Of a stretch of DNA of 64,000 bases, positions 7,796 to 15,706 are shown in pieces; position 1 is the stretch's first letter; every line of letters starts with the position of its first letter. The translations under genes and the position numbers were made by a program. The stretch comes from Segetibacter sp. (lineage in GTDB: Bacteria > Bacteroidota > Bacteroidia > Chitinophagales > Chitinophagaceae): assembly GCF_025963695.1 (NCBI RefSeq), contig NZ_JAOQAH010000047.1, positions 81,396-145,395 on the forward strand. The letters are read 5' to 3'. Under the pieces are notes generated by a model. That model worked only from the letters and a program-made list of their open reading frames with translations, searched no databases and was not told the origin of the DNA.

Positions 7796-7830
7796 ACTTA
7801 GAACTTACAACCTAAAACTTACAACCTATT
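7796..7830. repeat. ACTTACA/ACCTAAA heptamer spacer between nuoM and nuoN
   Basis: Five in-phase heptamers (acttaga, acttaca, acctaaa, acttaca, acctatt) occupy almost the whole spacer. The unit acttaca is the reverse complement of tgtaagt, which occurs in the 2553-2678 array, so this is the same sequence family in the opposite orientation. Confidence 0.6.
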
Positions 7831-7834
7831 CCCT

Positions 7835-9244
7835 ATGTCGATTGACTTCCTATTGCTGATGAAACACGAGATGACGCTCATTGTCATCATTTTTGTCCTG
7901 ATGTTTTTGAAGCTTGGCAAAGACAGGAGCAATGAGCGTTATATGAACATTGTAAATGCTTTGCTGCTGGTGAACGTTGCAGTAGGTTTTTTTGGAAACG
8001 AGGATGGAGTGTTGTTTGCAGAAATGTTTCGGACCAACAAACTAATGGTTCTGGAAAAAAACATCCTAAATGTTGGAATGCTGATTATTTCGATGCAATC
8101 TTTTGTTTGGCTTAAAACCCACAAACACGTTCCGGAATTTTACATATTGCTGCTATCTACAATGCTTGGAATGTTCTTTATGATATCGGCAGGCAATTTA
8201 TTAATGTTCTATCTCGGCCTTGAATTATCAACTATTCCTTTAGCTGCGGCTGCCAACTTTGACTTAGCAAAAAGACGCTCGTCAGAAGCGGCAATGAAAC
8301 TTATTTTTTCTTCAGCGTTTTCTTCTTCTTTATTGTTGTTTGGTATTTCTTTGATCTATGGTACTACCGGCACACTCGTATTCTCCGAGATACCACTGCA
8401 TCTAAATAATCATCCGTTACAAATATTTGCCTTCATTTTGTTGCTTGCAGGACTTGCCTTTAAAATATCTGTTGCTCCTTTTCATTTATGGACTGCTGAT
8501 GTATATGAAGGCGCTCCTGTCGCTGTTACCTCATTTCTTTCTGTTATTTCAAAAGGGGCAGTGTTATTTGTGTTTGTTTCTGTTTTGTACACGGTCTTTA
8601 AACCGTTAGCAGGGGCATGGTACAACATGCTATTCATCTTATCATTGCTAACCATTATCATTGGTAACCTGTTTGCAATCAGGCAAGACAATTTCAAGCG
8701 TTTTCTTGCATTTTCTTCCATTGCCCAGGTCGGATTTATTTTAGTCGGCATAAGCGGAAGCTCAGCATTTGGATCGGCGTCAGTTGTGTATTTTGTATTG
8801 ATATATGTCTTCTCAAACCTGGCGGCATTTGGAGTGATTTCGTTAGTGAGTTCGCTAACTGGTAAAGAAAACATCAGCGACTACAAGGCATTCTATAAAA
8901 CAAATCCTGTCTTATCCTGGATACTTACTTTGGCGTTATTTTCATTGGCTGGAGTACCGCCGACAGCCGGATTTTTTGGCAAGTTTTTTCTATTATTTGC
9001 AGGTGCAGGAAAAGGCAATTATTTGTTCATAACCATTGCAGCACTTAACATGATCATTTCTTTCTACTATTATTTAAGAATTGTAAAAACCATTTTTATG
9101 GATGAGAACGCTACGCCCATTGCAGGAATTGCAATTCCGTTGATGCCGCGACTTGCTCTGTATACGTGTATTGCCGGAGTTTTGGCTGTAGGCTTTATTA
9201 GCTATATCTATGATTATATTCATTCTTTAAGTAGCGGAATGTAA
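7835..9244 (+). CDS. nuoN: NADH-quinone oxidoreductase subunit N
   Basis: The third antiporter-like subunit, 469 residues and about 14 helices. Visible landmarks are LMFYLGLELSTIPLAA with the conserved Glu, KISVAPFHLWTADVYEGAPVAVTSFLSVISKGAVLF with two conserved lysines, and the late AGVPPTAGFFGKFFLL segment shared by NuoL/M/N. ATG 7835 gives a family-like N-terminus. It is the last recognisable complex I gene here. A short unknown gene follows after a heptamer-rich spacer. Confidence 0.95.
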   Translation: MSIDFLLLMKHEMTLIVIIFVLMFLKLGKDRSNERYMNIVNALLLVNVAVGFFGNEDGVLFAEMFRTNKLMVLEKNILNVGMLIISMQSFVWLKTHKHVPEFYILLLSTMLGMFFMISAGNLLMFYLGLELSTIPLAAAANFDLAKRRSSEAAMKLIFSSAFSSSLLLFGISLIYGTTGTLVFSEIPLHLNNHPLQIFAFILLLAGLAFKISVAPFHLWTADVYEGAPVAVTSFLSVISKGAVLFVFVSVLYTVFKPLAGAWYNMLFILSLLTIIIGNLFAIRQDNFKRFLAFSSIAQVGFILVGISGSSAFGSASVVYFVLIYVFSNLAAFGVISLVSSLTGKENISDYKAFYKTNPVLSWILTLALFSLAGVPPTAGFFGKFFLLFAGAGKGNYLFITIAALNMIISFYYYLRIVKTIFMDENATPIAGIAIPLMPRLALYTCIAGVLAVGFISYIYDYIHSLSSGM

Positions 9245-9276
9245 GTAATGAATAGTGAAATAGTGAATAATGGAAT

Positions 9277-9304
9277 TCAAAACTTTAAACTCAATACTTT
9301 AAAC
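9277..9304. repeat. TCAAAAC/TTTAAAC heptamer repeat downstream of nuoN
   Basis: Four 7-bp units with a 14-bp super-period (tcaaaac, tttaaac, tcaatac, tttaaac) lie just before the ATG at 9311. They fall inside the reading frame that opens at 9248, which is one reason to prefer the later start. Confidence 0.5.
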
Positions 9305-9310
9305 CTTCCC

Positions 9311-9694
9311 ATGGCAATTAATAAAAATCATGAGTTTGAAGAATTAAACGGGGTGAAGTGTGCTATTGTTGAAAAGAATGCATCGCAGGAACGAGCGGAC
9401 TTTTTAAATGATCTCCTTAAATTAAATAAATATTCTGTTGTAATTGTTTCCAGTCCTCCGCCTAAAGCTGCCCCGGTCGCAGCGGCTTCGACAAGCGTCA
9501 TGGGTGAACCGGCTCCGGCACCACCGACAACCTTTACTGTTGGCGTGACTGATGTTACTTTTAACCCAATTAATGCTGTTTTCGGAAGGCTATTGAAAAC
9601 AAAAGACGGGCGTGTTGTTACATTAGCTTATTGGCAACAAAAGGAATTGGTGGCGCATGATGATATACCTTATTTTGAAAACAAGGCGAAGTAG
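9311..9694 (+). CDS. Unknown protein following nuoN
   Basis: About 127 residues, not recognised. The frame is open from 9248, but the first 21 codons are repeat sequence, so ATG 9311 (MAINKNHEFEELNGVKC) is preferred. Two parts are visible: an N-terminal alpha/beta-like region ending in YSVVIVSS, and, after a Pro/Ala-rich linker (PPPKAAPVAAASTS..PAPAPP), a beta-rich part (FTVGVTDVTFNPINAVFGRLLKTKDGRVVTLAYW). No signal peptide or membrane helix is present. Its position directly after nuoN on the same strand suggests cotranscription and perhaps a complex I-related role, but function is not inferable from sequence. Confidence 0.7.
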   Translation: MAINKNHEFEELNGVKCAIVEKNASQERADFLNDLLKLNKYSVVIVSSPPPKAAPVAAASTSVMGEPAPAPPTTFTVGVTDVTFNPINAVFGRLLKTKDGRVVTLAYWQQKELVAHDDIPYFENKAK

Positions 9695-9793
9695 TAATTA
9701 TTTTCTTCCTTCAAATATTTCCTCGCGGACTTCGCTTGTCTGTATATTAAAGTTGGCCAGCCTGGAGGAATTCAGGCGAAACCTGGGATACAT

Positions 9794-9817
9794 GTACAAG
9801 TGAGTGACACAACAATG
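9794..9817 (+). repeat. 24-bp interspersed element, type A
   Basis: Begins GTACAAG, core GTGAGTGACACAAC, ends ATG. Lies in the 265-bp spacer between the unknown gene after nuoN and the ABC-F gene. Confidence 0.85.
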
Positions 9818-9919
9818 CCGGGCGAAGAACGAATGTATATAAACACAAAAAATCATCAGTGATTGTAGGCGAATAGACCCGCTTAGGCCCTTTTTACAAG
9901 TCTTTTTTCACATTTCACA

Positions 9920-9951
9920 ATTGCCCTCACAACCTGCTCCCCTTATCTTTG
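9920..9951 (+). promoter_or_regulatory. Candidate Bacteroidota promoter for the ABC-F gene
   Basis: A -7 box TATCTTTG (9944-9951, consensus TAnnTTTG) is preceded at about 20 bp by ATTG (9920-9923), a weak -33 box. The ATG at 9960 follows nine bases later. This also argues against the GTG/TTG-type start at 9921. Confidence 0.5.
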
Positions 9952-9959
9952 CGGCCATT

Positions 9960-11915
9960 ATGCATTACGTTACAGTAGAGAATTTGACAAAGGCCTATGG
10001 AATAGTGCCTCTTTTTGATAATATTTCATTCCACATAAACGAAGGCGATAAAATAGCCCTGGTGGCGCGCAATGGTGTGGGTAAGAGTACGCTTTTACGT
10101 ATCCTTTCAGGTAAAGAAACCCCTGACAGCGGTACCGTTTGGATTAATAAAGATGTAACTGTTGCCTTGTTTGAACAGGACCCAAAGTTTGATGAGAATA
10201 AGACAATACTTGAGAATATTTTTCATACAGAGAACCCTGTTATTAAAGCTATAAAAGAGTACGAAGCGGCAGTGGATGCAGCCGAGGAAGCTGCAGAGTC
10301 GGGCAAAGAAGATGACGGACAGGCTATAAGCGACGCACTAACAAAAATGGATGATTTAGATGCTTGGTCGTTTGAAAGTAAAGTAAAGGAGATTATGGAT
10401 AAACTGAACATCCATCATCTGAAACAGAATGTTGCGAGCCTAAGTGGTGGTCAGCGAAAGCGTGTTGCCCTTGCTCAAACCCTGATTGACCTCGGCTTTG
10501 AGCACCAACATACATTACTTATTATGGATGAACCGACCAACCACCTGGATGTGGAGATGATTGAGTGGTTGGAGCACTACCTCAACGGCGAAAATGTAAC
10601 CTTGTTGCTCGTTACGCACGATCGTTATTTTTTAGATGCTGTGAGCGAGGAGATTTGGGAGATGGAACGCAGTGAGTTGTATACTTATAAAGGTGACTAT
10701 GCCAACTACCTTGAGAAAAAGACCGCCAGGATTGAGAGCGAGCTAAGCACTATTGATAAAGCTAAAAATACTTTTAGAAAAGAATTGGAGTGGATGCGCA
10801 AACAACCTAAAGCACGAACTACCAAGAGTAAGAGCAGGCAGGATAATTTTTATGAGGTGGAAGCGCAGGCTAAGAAAAAGATTGAAGACGCGCAACTTCA
10901 GTTAGAGGTGAAGATGACGCGCCTTGGAGGTAAGATTGCCGAACTGAAAAAGGTGTATAAAAGTTATGGTGACAAGGTTATTATGAAGGGGTTTGAATAT
11001 ACTTTTAGCAGGGGCGAACGAATAGGTGTTGTTGGTAAGAATGGTGTTGGCAAGAGTACATTTCTAAACATTTTGCAAGGTTTGGAGGCTCCCGACAGTG
11101 GTAAGATAAATATTGGAGATACAGTTGTTTTTGGAAATTTTAGTCAGCAAGGGCTGGAATTTAAAGACGATATGCGGGTGATAGAATATGTGAAAACTTT
11201 TGCTGAGACTTTTCCTCTGGCAAAAGGCGGAAGCATGAGTGCATCGCAGTTTCTTGAATTGTTTCTGTTTCCGGGAGATAAACAATATACCTACCTAAGC
11301 AGCTTGAGTGGTGGCGAAAAGAAACGTTTGCAGCTTTTGGTCATCCTTTTTATGAATCCTAACTTTCTTATCCTGGATGAACCGACCAATGACCTTGACC
11401 TTCCGACATTGGGTGTGCTGGAGAATTTTTTAAGTGAATTTCAGGGCTGTGTGTTGATAGTCAGCCACGATCGTTACTTTATGGATCGGTTGGTTGATCA
11501 CCTGTTTGTATTTGAAGGCGATGGTGAAATAAGAGATTTTCCCGGTAACTATACATTGTATCGTGAGTGGTTAAAAGCTAACGAGAAGAAAGGAAAAGAT
11601 AAGTGGGGTGATCTTGGAAAAATGAAAAGTGAAGGGGTAAGTACAAATGGGGTTGCGGGTCCGAATTCGTCGACTGCTGGTAACAATAAACAGGCAGCGG
11701 GCAACCAGCGAAAGCCGACCTATAATGAGAAGAAGGAGTTTGAGGCATTAGAAAAAGAGATGAAAGACCTGGAAGCTGAGAAAAAGAAACTGGAGGACAG
11801 CCTGGGAAGTTTGCCCTTTGGAGAAATTTCAAAAGCCAGTGTTAGGATTGGAGAAATAGGAACGCTACTGGCAGATAAAGAAATGCGGTGGCTTGAGCTG
11901 AGTGAAATTGTCTGA
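9960..11915 (+). CDS. ABC-F family ATPase
   Basis: A soluble twin-ATPase ABC-F protein of 651 residues, of the group acting at the ribosome rather than in transport. Domain 1 has ARNGVGKST (Walker A), LSGGQRKRVALAQ (signature) and LLIMDEPTNHLD (Walker B). Domain 2 has GKNGVGKST, LSGGEKKRLQL and LILDEPTNDLD. Between them lies a charged linker rich in Lys/Arg, and after domain 2 comes a coiled-coil C-terminal extension (KKEFEALEKEMKDLEAEKKKLEDS). The frame opens at 9921, but the ATG at 9960 directly after a TATCTTTG box is the likely start. The specific function (Uup-like or another) cannot be told from sequence. Confidence 0.93.
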   Translation: MHYVTVENLTKAYGIVPLFDNISFHINEGDKIALVARNGVGKSTLLRILSGKETPDSGTVWINKDVTVALFEQDPKFDENKTILENIFHTENPVIKAIKEYEAAVDAAEEAAESGKEDDGQAISDALTKMDDLDAWSFESKVKEIMDKLNIHHLKQNVASLSGGQRKRVALAQTLIDLGFEHQHTLLIMDEPTNHLDVEMIEWLEHYLNGENVTLLLVTHDRYFLDAVSEEIWEMERSELYTYKGDYANYLEKKTARIESELSTIDKAKNTFRKELEWMRKQPKARTTKSKSRQDNFYEVEAQAKKKIEDAQLQLEVKMTRLGGKIAELKKVYKSYGDKVIMKGFEYTFSRGERIGVVGKNGVGKSTFLNILQGLEAPDSGKINIGDTVVFGNFSQQGLEFKDDMRVIEYVKTFAETFPLAKGGSMSASQFLELFLFPGDKQYTYLSSLSGGEKKRLQLLVILFMNPNFLILDEPTNDLDLPTLGVLENFLSEFQGCVLIVSHDRYFMDRLVDHLFVFEGDGEIRDFPGNYTLYREWLKANEKKGKDKWGDLGKMKSEGVSTNGVAGPNSSTAGNNKQAAGNQRKPTYNEKKEFEALEKEMKDLEAEKKKLEDSLGSLPFGEISKASVRIGEIGTLLADKEMRWLELSEIV

Positions 11916-11953
11916 ACCGGGATTGTGGGATTCCTGGGATCTGTGGGAAAAGG

Positions 11954-11988
11954 AAACTCAAAACTCAAACCCAAAACATTTTAACCTA
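11954..11988. repeat. AAACTCA heptamer repeat upstream of the gene at 11994
   Basis: Two exact aaactca units followed by three diverged heptamers in the same phase. The AAACTCAAAAC motif is shared with the spacers around the S23-type gene at 1.6-2.0 kb. Just before it (11918-11950), GGGAT(T/C) is repeated with an 8-9 bp period. Confidence 0.5.
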
Positions 11989-11993
11989 AAACA

Positions 11994-12515
11994 ATGGAAC
12001 TATTAGGAGTAGGGTCAAGAATAAATCATCCGTCTTTTGGTGTCGGTGTTGTTATAAGACTTCATAAAAGAATTTATGATGTTTGTTTTATCGAGGGAGG
12101 AATAAAGCCGGTATCTAAAGATTTTTCGGTTGAGGTAATGGATAGGGTAGAACCAGAATACAGTGTGAGCTTTACAGAAGCTGAAGACGCGCTTATAAAA
12201 ATATTACGAGAGTGGAGTGATGTAACGGAAGTTGTATCAATTGGCGACAAATGGAAAAATGGAATGCTGGTATTAAGGCCGGCGGATAAATCATTAAAAG
12301 AAAACGAAATTCCTATGGATGTTTTCTTCAACAAAATTGTAATGCTTCGTGACAGGTTGAGGGTGATGGAGCAAAAAGTAAACGCGCACAAAATTTTAAG
12401 TAACGAAGAAAAAGTTGATTTGCAGCAATACATTACCCGCATTTATGGTAGCCTTACCACATTCAACGTGTTGTTTAAACACAAGGGTGATCAGTTCGAG
12501 GGGCAAAAAAGCTAG
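11994..12515 (+). CDS. Unknown cytosolic protein with an N-terminal FGxGxV barrel-like motif
   Basis: 173 residues with no signal peptide. The N-terminus LGVGSRINHPSFGVGVVIRLHKRIYDVCFIEGGIKPVSKDF follows the pattern G-x-x-V/I-x-H-x-x-F-G-x-G-x-V...V-x-F...G-x-K, seen in small SH3-like domains (CarD-N/DUF3553-like tails of UvrD-type proteins). The rest is helical and charged, ending in a region that resembles a conserved Bacteroidota protein of unknown function. It lies 78 bp after the ABC-F gene on the same strand. A nucleic-acid or protein-binding role is only a guess from the barrel motif. Confidence 0.75.
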   Translation: MELLGVGSRINHPSFGVGVVIRLHKRIYDVCFIEGGIKPVSKDFSVEVMDRVEPEYSVSFTEAEDALIKILREWSDVTEVVSIGDKWKNGMLVLRPADKSLKENEIPMDVFFNKIVMLRDRLRVMEQKVNAHKILSNEEKVDLQQYITRIYGSLTTFNVLFKHKGDQFEGQKS

Positions 12516-12619
12516 AGGCGTGAGAAGTGATAAAAATTGACTGTTGTTAGTAAAGGTCTTATTCCTGCTTGTTTAGATACTTTTGTTTATTCTTCAAACT
12601 GTCACCTTTCATTTAAATA

Positions 12620-13849
12620 ATGCCGGCCCTTGTTTCTTCATACAAAGCAGCCTATTCTGGTCTTTCAAGACAAACATGGTTTCTCTCGCTTGTTATATTA
12701 ATCAACCGTAGTGGTACTATGGTTGTTCCATTTATGACAATGTATGCAACACAAAAACTTCATTACAGTATTGTAGACGCAGGTATAATCATGGCATTGT
12801 TTGGTGCTGGTTCTATTGTAGGGGCATTTATAGGAGGCAAGCTTACAGATGCAATTGGATTTTATAAAATTCAGTTGTTTGCTTTATTTGGCGGAGGCTT
12901 AATGTTCATTGTGTTAGGCTACCTTGAATCTTATATTTTGCTTTGCTGCGGCACGTTTGTGTTAAGTCTTATAAACGAATCTTTTCGCCCGGCTCACTCA
13001 ACGGCCATCGCATATTATAGCAAACCCGAAAACAGAACAAGGTCTTATTCTCTTAACAGGCTTGCAATAAATCTTGGCTGGGCTTTTGGCGGTGCGCTTG
13101 GTGGGTTTCTTGCTTCCTACGACTATCATTTATTATTCTGGGTTGATGGATTAACGAATATAGCTGCAGCAATTATGTTGTCAATCGTACTACCAGTTCC
13201 ACCCGGTCTTCAATCAACGCTGGCTAAAAACAGAACAAAGGCAATTGACGGCAGCTCGGCTTATAAAGATAAACAGTACCTGTTTTTTATCTTTTTAACT
13301 GTCTTGTTTGCATTTTGCTTCTTCCAGATGTTTACGATATTACCGGTATTTTTAAAGCAAAAGTTAGGATTAAACGAAAGGCTAATAGGTACCCTAATGG
13401 CCATCAACGGTCTTATAATAGCCGGAATAGAAATGGTTGTGGTTTTTAAACTTGAGGCAAAGGCGCAGCCATTAAGATTTATAAAATTTGGTGTTTGGAT
13501 GGTTGGTCTATCGTACGCAGTCTACAATTTATTAAGCGGACAATTTGCTTTAGCCTTGTTTTCGATGATAATTATCACATTTGGCGAAATGCTGTCCATG
13601 CCATTCATGAACTCTTATTGGATCAGCAGAAGTCAGGACCACAACCGTGGTCAATATGCAGCGCTTTATACAATGGCCTGGGGAACGGCACAAATAGCAG
13701 CACCCTCTCTGGGTGGTTACATTGCCCACCGTTATAGCTTTAATACTTTATGGTGGGTAGTTTTTGCAATAACTGTAGCTGCCGGATTTGGCTATCATCG
13801 ATTAGCGTCACTTTTGTACCCGTCAAAAAAAAATAGCGAAATAAGTTAG
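12620..13849 (+). CDS. MFS transporter
   Basis: A 409-residue major facilitator protein with about 12 hydrophobic helices. The loop 2-3 signature is present as GGKLTDAIGFYKI at residues 72-84, a variant of GxLaDrxGrk. The N-terminal half ends near FWVDGLTNIAAAIML, followed by a cytoplasmic loop (PPGLQSTLAKNRTKA..) and the second six-helix bundle. Its general look is of the DHA1 drug:H+ antiporter type, but the substrate is not inferable. ATG 12620 is the only good start. The downstream MATE exporter gene is in the same orientation but has its own 228-bp leader. Confidence 0.88.
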   Translation: MPALVSSYKAAYSGLSRQTWFLSLVILINRSGTMVVPFMTMYATQKLHYSIVDAGIIMALFGAGSIVGAFIGGKLTDAIGFYKIQLFALFGGGLMFIVLGYLESYILLCCGTFVLSLINESFRPAHSTAIAYYSKPENRTRSYSLNRLAINLGWAFGGALGGFLASYDYHLLFWVDGLTNIAAAIMLSIVLPVPPGLQSTLAKNRTKAIDGSSAYKDKQYLFFIFLTVLFAFCFFQMFTILPVFLKQKLGLNERLIGTLMAINGLIIAGIEMVVVFKLEAKAQPLRFIKFGVWMVGLSYAVYNLLSGQFALALFSMIIITFGEMLSMPFMNSYWISRSQDHNRGQYAALYTMAWGTAQIAAPSLGGYIAHRYSFNTLWWVVFAITVAAGFGYHRLASLLYPSKKNSEIS

Positions 13850-13969
13850 AGCGTAATATTTCTTGCCGTTTAAATAATTTTCTCAAAGCAATTCTTGAAA
13901 GCCTTTCTGGTTTTTAAAAAATAAATCTACTTTTACTTCCGTCTCCACACCGTTCAATCGTACGAATTA

Positions 13970-14076
13970 TGAAGTTCTGTTCCAACCTGGTTTAATTAAA
14001 CAAGTATTTCCATCTTTTATTCTTTACGACTCTGTCGTCTCAAGTGTATTATTACTAACGATTAAGCAGAACTTCA
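13970..14076 (+). promoter_or_regulatory. Leader of the MATE gene with nested inverted repeats
   Basis: TGAAGTTCTG (13970-13979) pairs perfectly with CAGAACTTCA (14067-14076), whose last base is two positions before the ATG at 14078. Inside lies a smaller hairpin ACGAC-TCT-GTCGT (14026-14038). Folding would hide the ribosome-binding region. No known riboswitch class is recognised. Confidence 0.4.
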
Positions 14077-14077
14077 A

Positions 14078-15496
14078 ATGTCTACACATACTATTTCTAA
14101 TAAAAGAAACATTTCTTTCTTTTTCCAGTTCATAAAACAATCCATTAAAGGCGGCGAGGAAGACTTTACCAAGGGGAGTATACGAAGAGCCGTATTTATG
14201 TTAGCCATCCCTATGATTCTTGAGATGTGCATGGAAAGCGTGTTTGCAGTAGTCGACATCTTCTTTGTAGGCAGACTGGGAAAAGATGCTGCAGCAACTG
14301 TTGGTTTGACTGAGTCGTTTCTGACAATTATATATTCTATCGCCATCGGTCTTAGCATGGCCGCAACAGCAATGGTGGCGAGGCGGGTTGGTGAAAAAAA
14401 TACTGAGGAAGCCTCAAAATCTGCGATGCAGGCTATATTGCTGGCACTTATTTTTACGGTAGTCTTATCTGTCTTAGGGGCTATTTTTGCCCGGGACATT
14501 CTTGAATTATTAGGTGCTCCGGCTTCGGTGCTAGCCATAGGAGTACCTTATGCACGTACAATGTTCGCGGGGTGCATTGTTATCATCATGTTATTCCTAA
14601 TCAATGGTATTTTTCGGGGAGCAGGAGATGCAAGCATAGCCATGCGTAGCTTGACCATCGCTAATCTCTTCAATATTTTACTATGCCCGATTCTTATTTT
14701 TGGTCTGGGGCCTGTTCCTGCATTCGGCCTTGTGGGTGCAGCAATGGCAACAACTGCCGGCCGCGGCATCGGCGTGTGTTACCAGGTATATCATCTTGTA
14801 AAGGGAAAAGGAATATTAATAATTAAGCTTGGCCATCTTTTACCCCATAAAGCCATCTTAAGATCGCTAATAAACGTGGCCAGTACTGGAACGCTCCAAT
14901 TTTTAATAGGTTCTGCAAGCTGGATTTTTCTTGCCAGAATCATTGCCGGGTTTGGCAGCAATGCTATCGCCGGGTATACCATAGGGCTGCGGGTTCTAAT
15001 GTTCTTTTTATTGCCAGCGTGGGGGTTAAGCAATGCGGCAGCTACGTTAGTCGGTCAAAATTTGGGCGCAAACGAACCTGAAAGGGCAGAAAAAAGTGTA
15101 TGGGTCACAGCCAAATATAACATGGCTTTTATGGGTGTCGTTACCATTTTCTTTCTATTTTTTGCCGGGCCTATAGTTTCGCTCGTTAATACTGATCCAC
15201 AAGTGGTTGCAGTGGGCACACAAGCGCTACGTATTATTAGCCTCGGCTATATTTCTTATGGTATCGGCATGGTGTTGATGAACGCATTTAATGGCGCTGG
15301 TGACAGCCGCACACCAACGTATATAAATCTTGCCGGGTTTTGGGCGCTTCAAATTCCACTTGCTTATGCTTTGGCAATCACTTTTCATCTTGGTCCGCTT
15401 GGCGTTTTCGTGGCAATATTAATTGCCGAAACAATTATCACTATTGGAACTTTCCTTGTTTTTAGAAAAGGTGCCTGGAAAAAGGTAAAAATCTAA
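14078..15496 (+). CDS. MATE family efflux transporter
   Basis: A 472-residue multidrug and toxin extrusion protein with 12 helices in two homologous halves. Visible MATE features are the first-half segment IRRAVFMLAIPMILEMCMESVFAVVDIFFVGRLGKDAAATVGLTES, the GAGDASIAMRS loop, and the corresponding second-half FNGAGDSRTPTYINLAGFWALQIPLAY. Such proteins exchange cationic compounds for Na+ or H+ across the inner membrane. ATG 14078 places about 40 hydrophilic residues before the first helix; a later start is possible but the upstream region is in frame and plausible. Substrate unknown. Confidence 0.92.
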   Translation: MSTHTISNKRNISFFFQFIKQSIKGGEEDFTKGSIRRAVFMLAIPMILEMCMESVFAVVDIFFVGRLGKDAAATVGLTESFLTIIYSIAIGLSMAATAMVARRVGEKNTEEASKSAMQAILLALIFTVVLSVLGAIFARDILELLGAPASVLAIGVPYARTMFAGCIVIIMLFLINGIFRGAGDASIAMRSLTIANLFNILLCPILIFGLGPVPAFGLVGAAMATTAGRGIGVCYQVYHLVKGKGILIIKLGHLLPHKAILRSLINVASTGTLQFLIGSASWIFLARIIAGFGSNAIAGYTIGLRVLMFFLLPAWGLSNAAATLVGQNLGANEPERAEKSVWVTAKYNMAFMGVVTIFFLFFAGPIVSLVNTDPQVVAVGTQALRIISLGYISYGIGMVLMNAFNGAGDSRTPTYINLAGFWALQIPLAYALAITFHLGPLGVFVAILIAETIITIGTFLVFRKGAWKKVKI

Positions 15497-15568
15497 TATT
15501 GCAAGGTGTTGCAGCTCCTTGCTTTAGCCAATTATATTTTTTGGAGCCAACATATGCTCGTTGCTAAA

Positions 15569-15592
15569 CATTGTTGTGTCACTCACTTGTAC
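15569..15592 (-). repeat. 24-bp interspersed element, type A
   Basis: Reverse-strand copy with core GTGAGTGACACAAC, identical to the copy at 9794 over all 24 positions. Lies between the MATE gene and the response regulator gene. Confidence 0.85.
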
Positions 15593-15679
15593 GATTCTAT
15601 TTTATTCTACTTTTCTAATTGTGTATTGTAATATAGCCCGGCTACAGTCAGCTTAATAAGGCGATTTATCTAAACCCCT

Positions 15680-15687
15680 TATCTTAG
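15680..15687 (+). promoter_or_regulatory. Candidate -7 box of the response regulator gene
   Basis: TATCTTAG, one base off TAnnTTTG, embedded in CCCCTTATCTTAGCGGCCAT, which matches the promoter region of the ABC-F gene (9941-9958) in 19 of 20 bases. The ATG follows 19 bases downstream. Confidence 0.35.
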
Positions 15688-15706
15688 CGGCCATTAAAAT
15701 AGTGAA

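Noticed and set aside
14074..14538. 154-codon minus-strand frame
   Set aside because: Antisense shadow of the MATE exporter gene.
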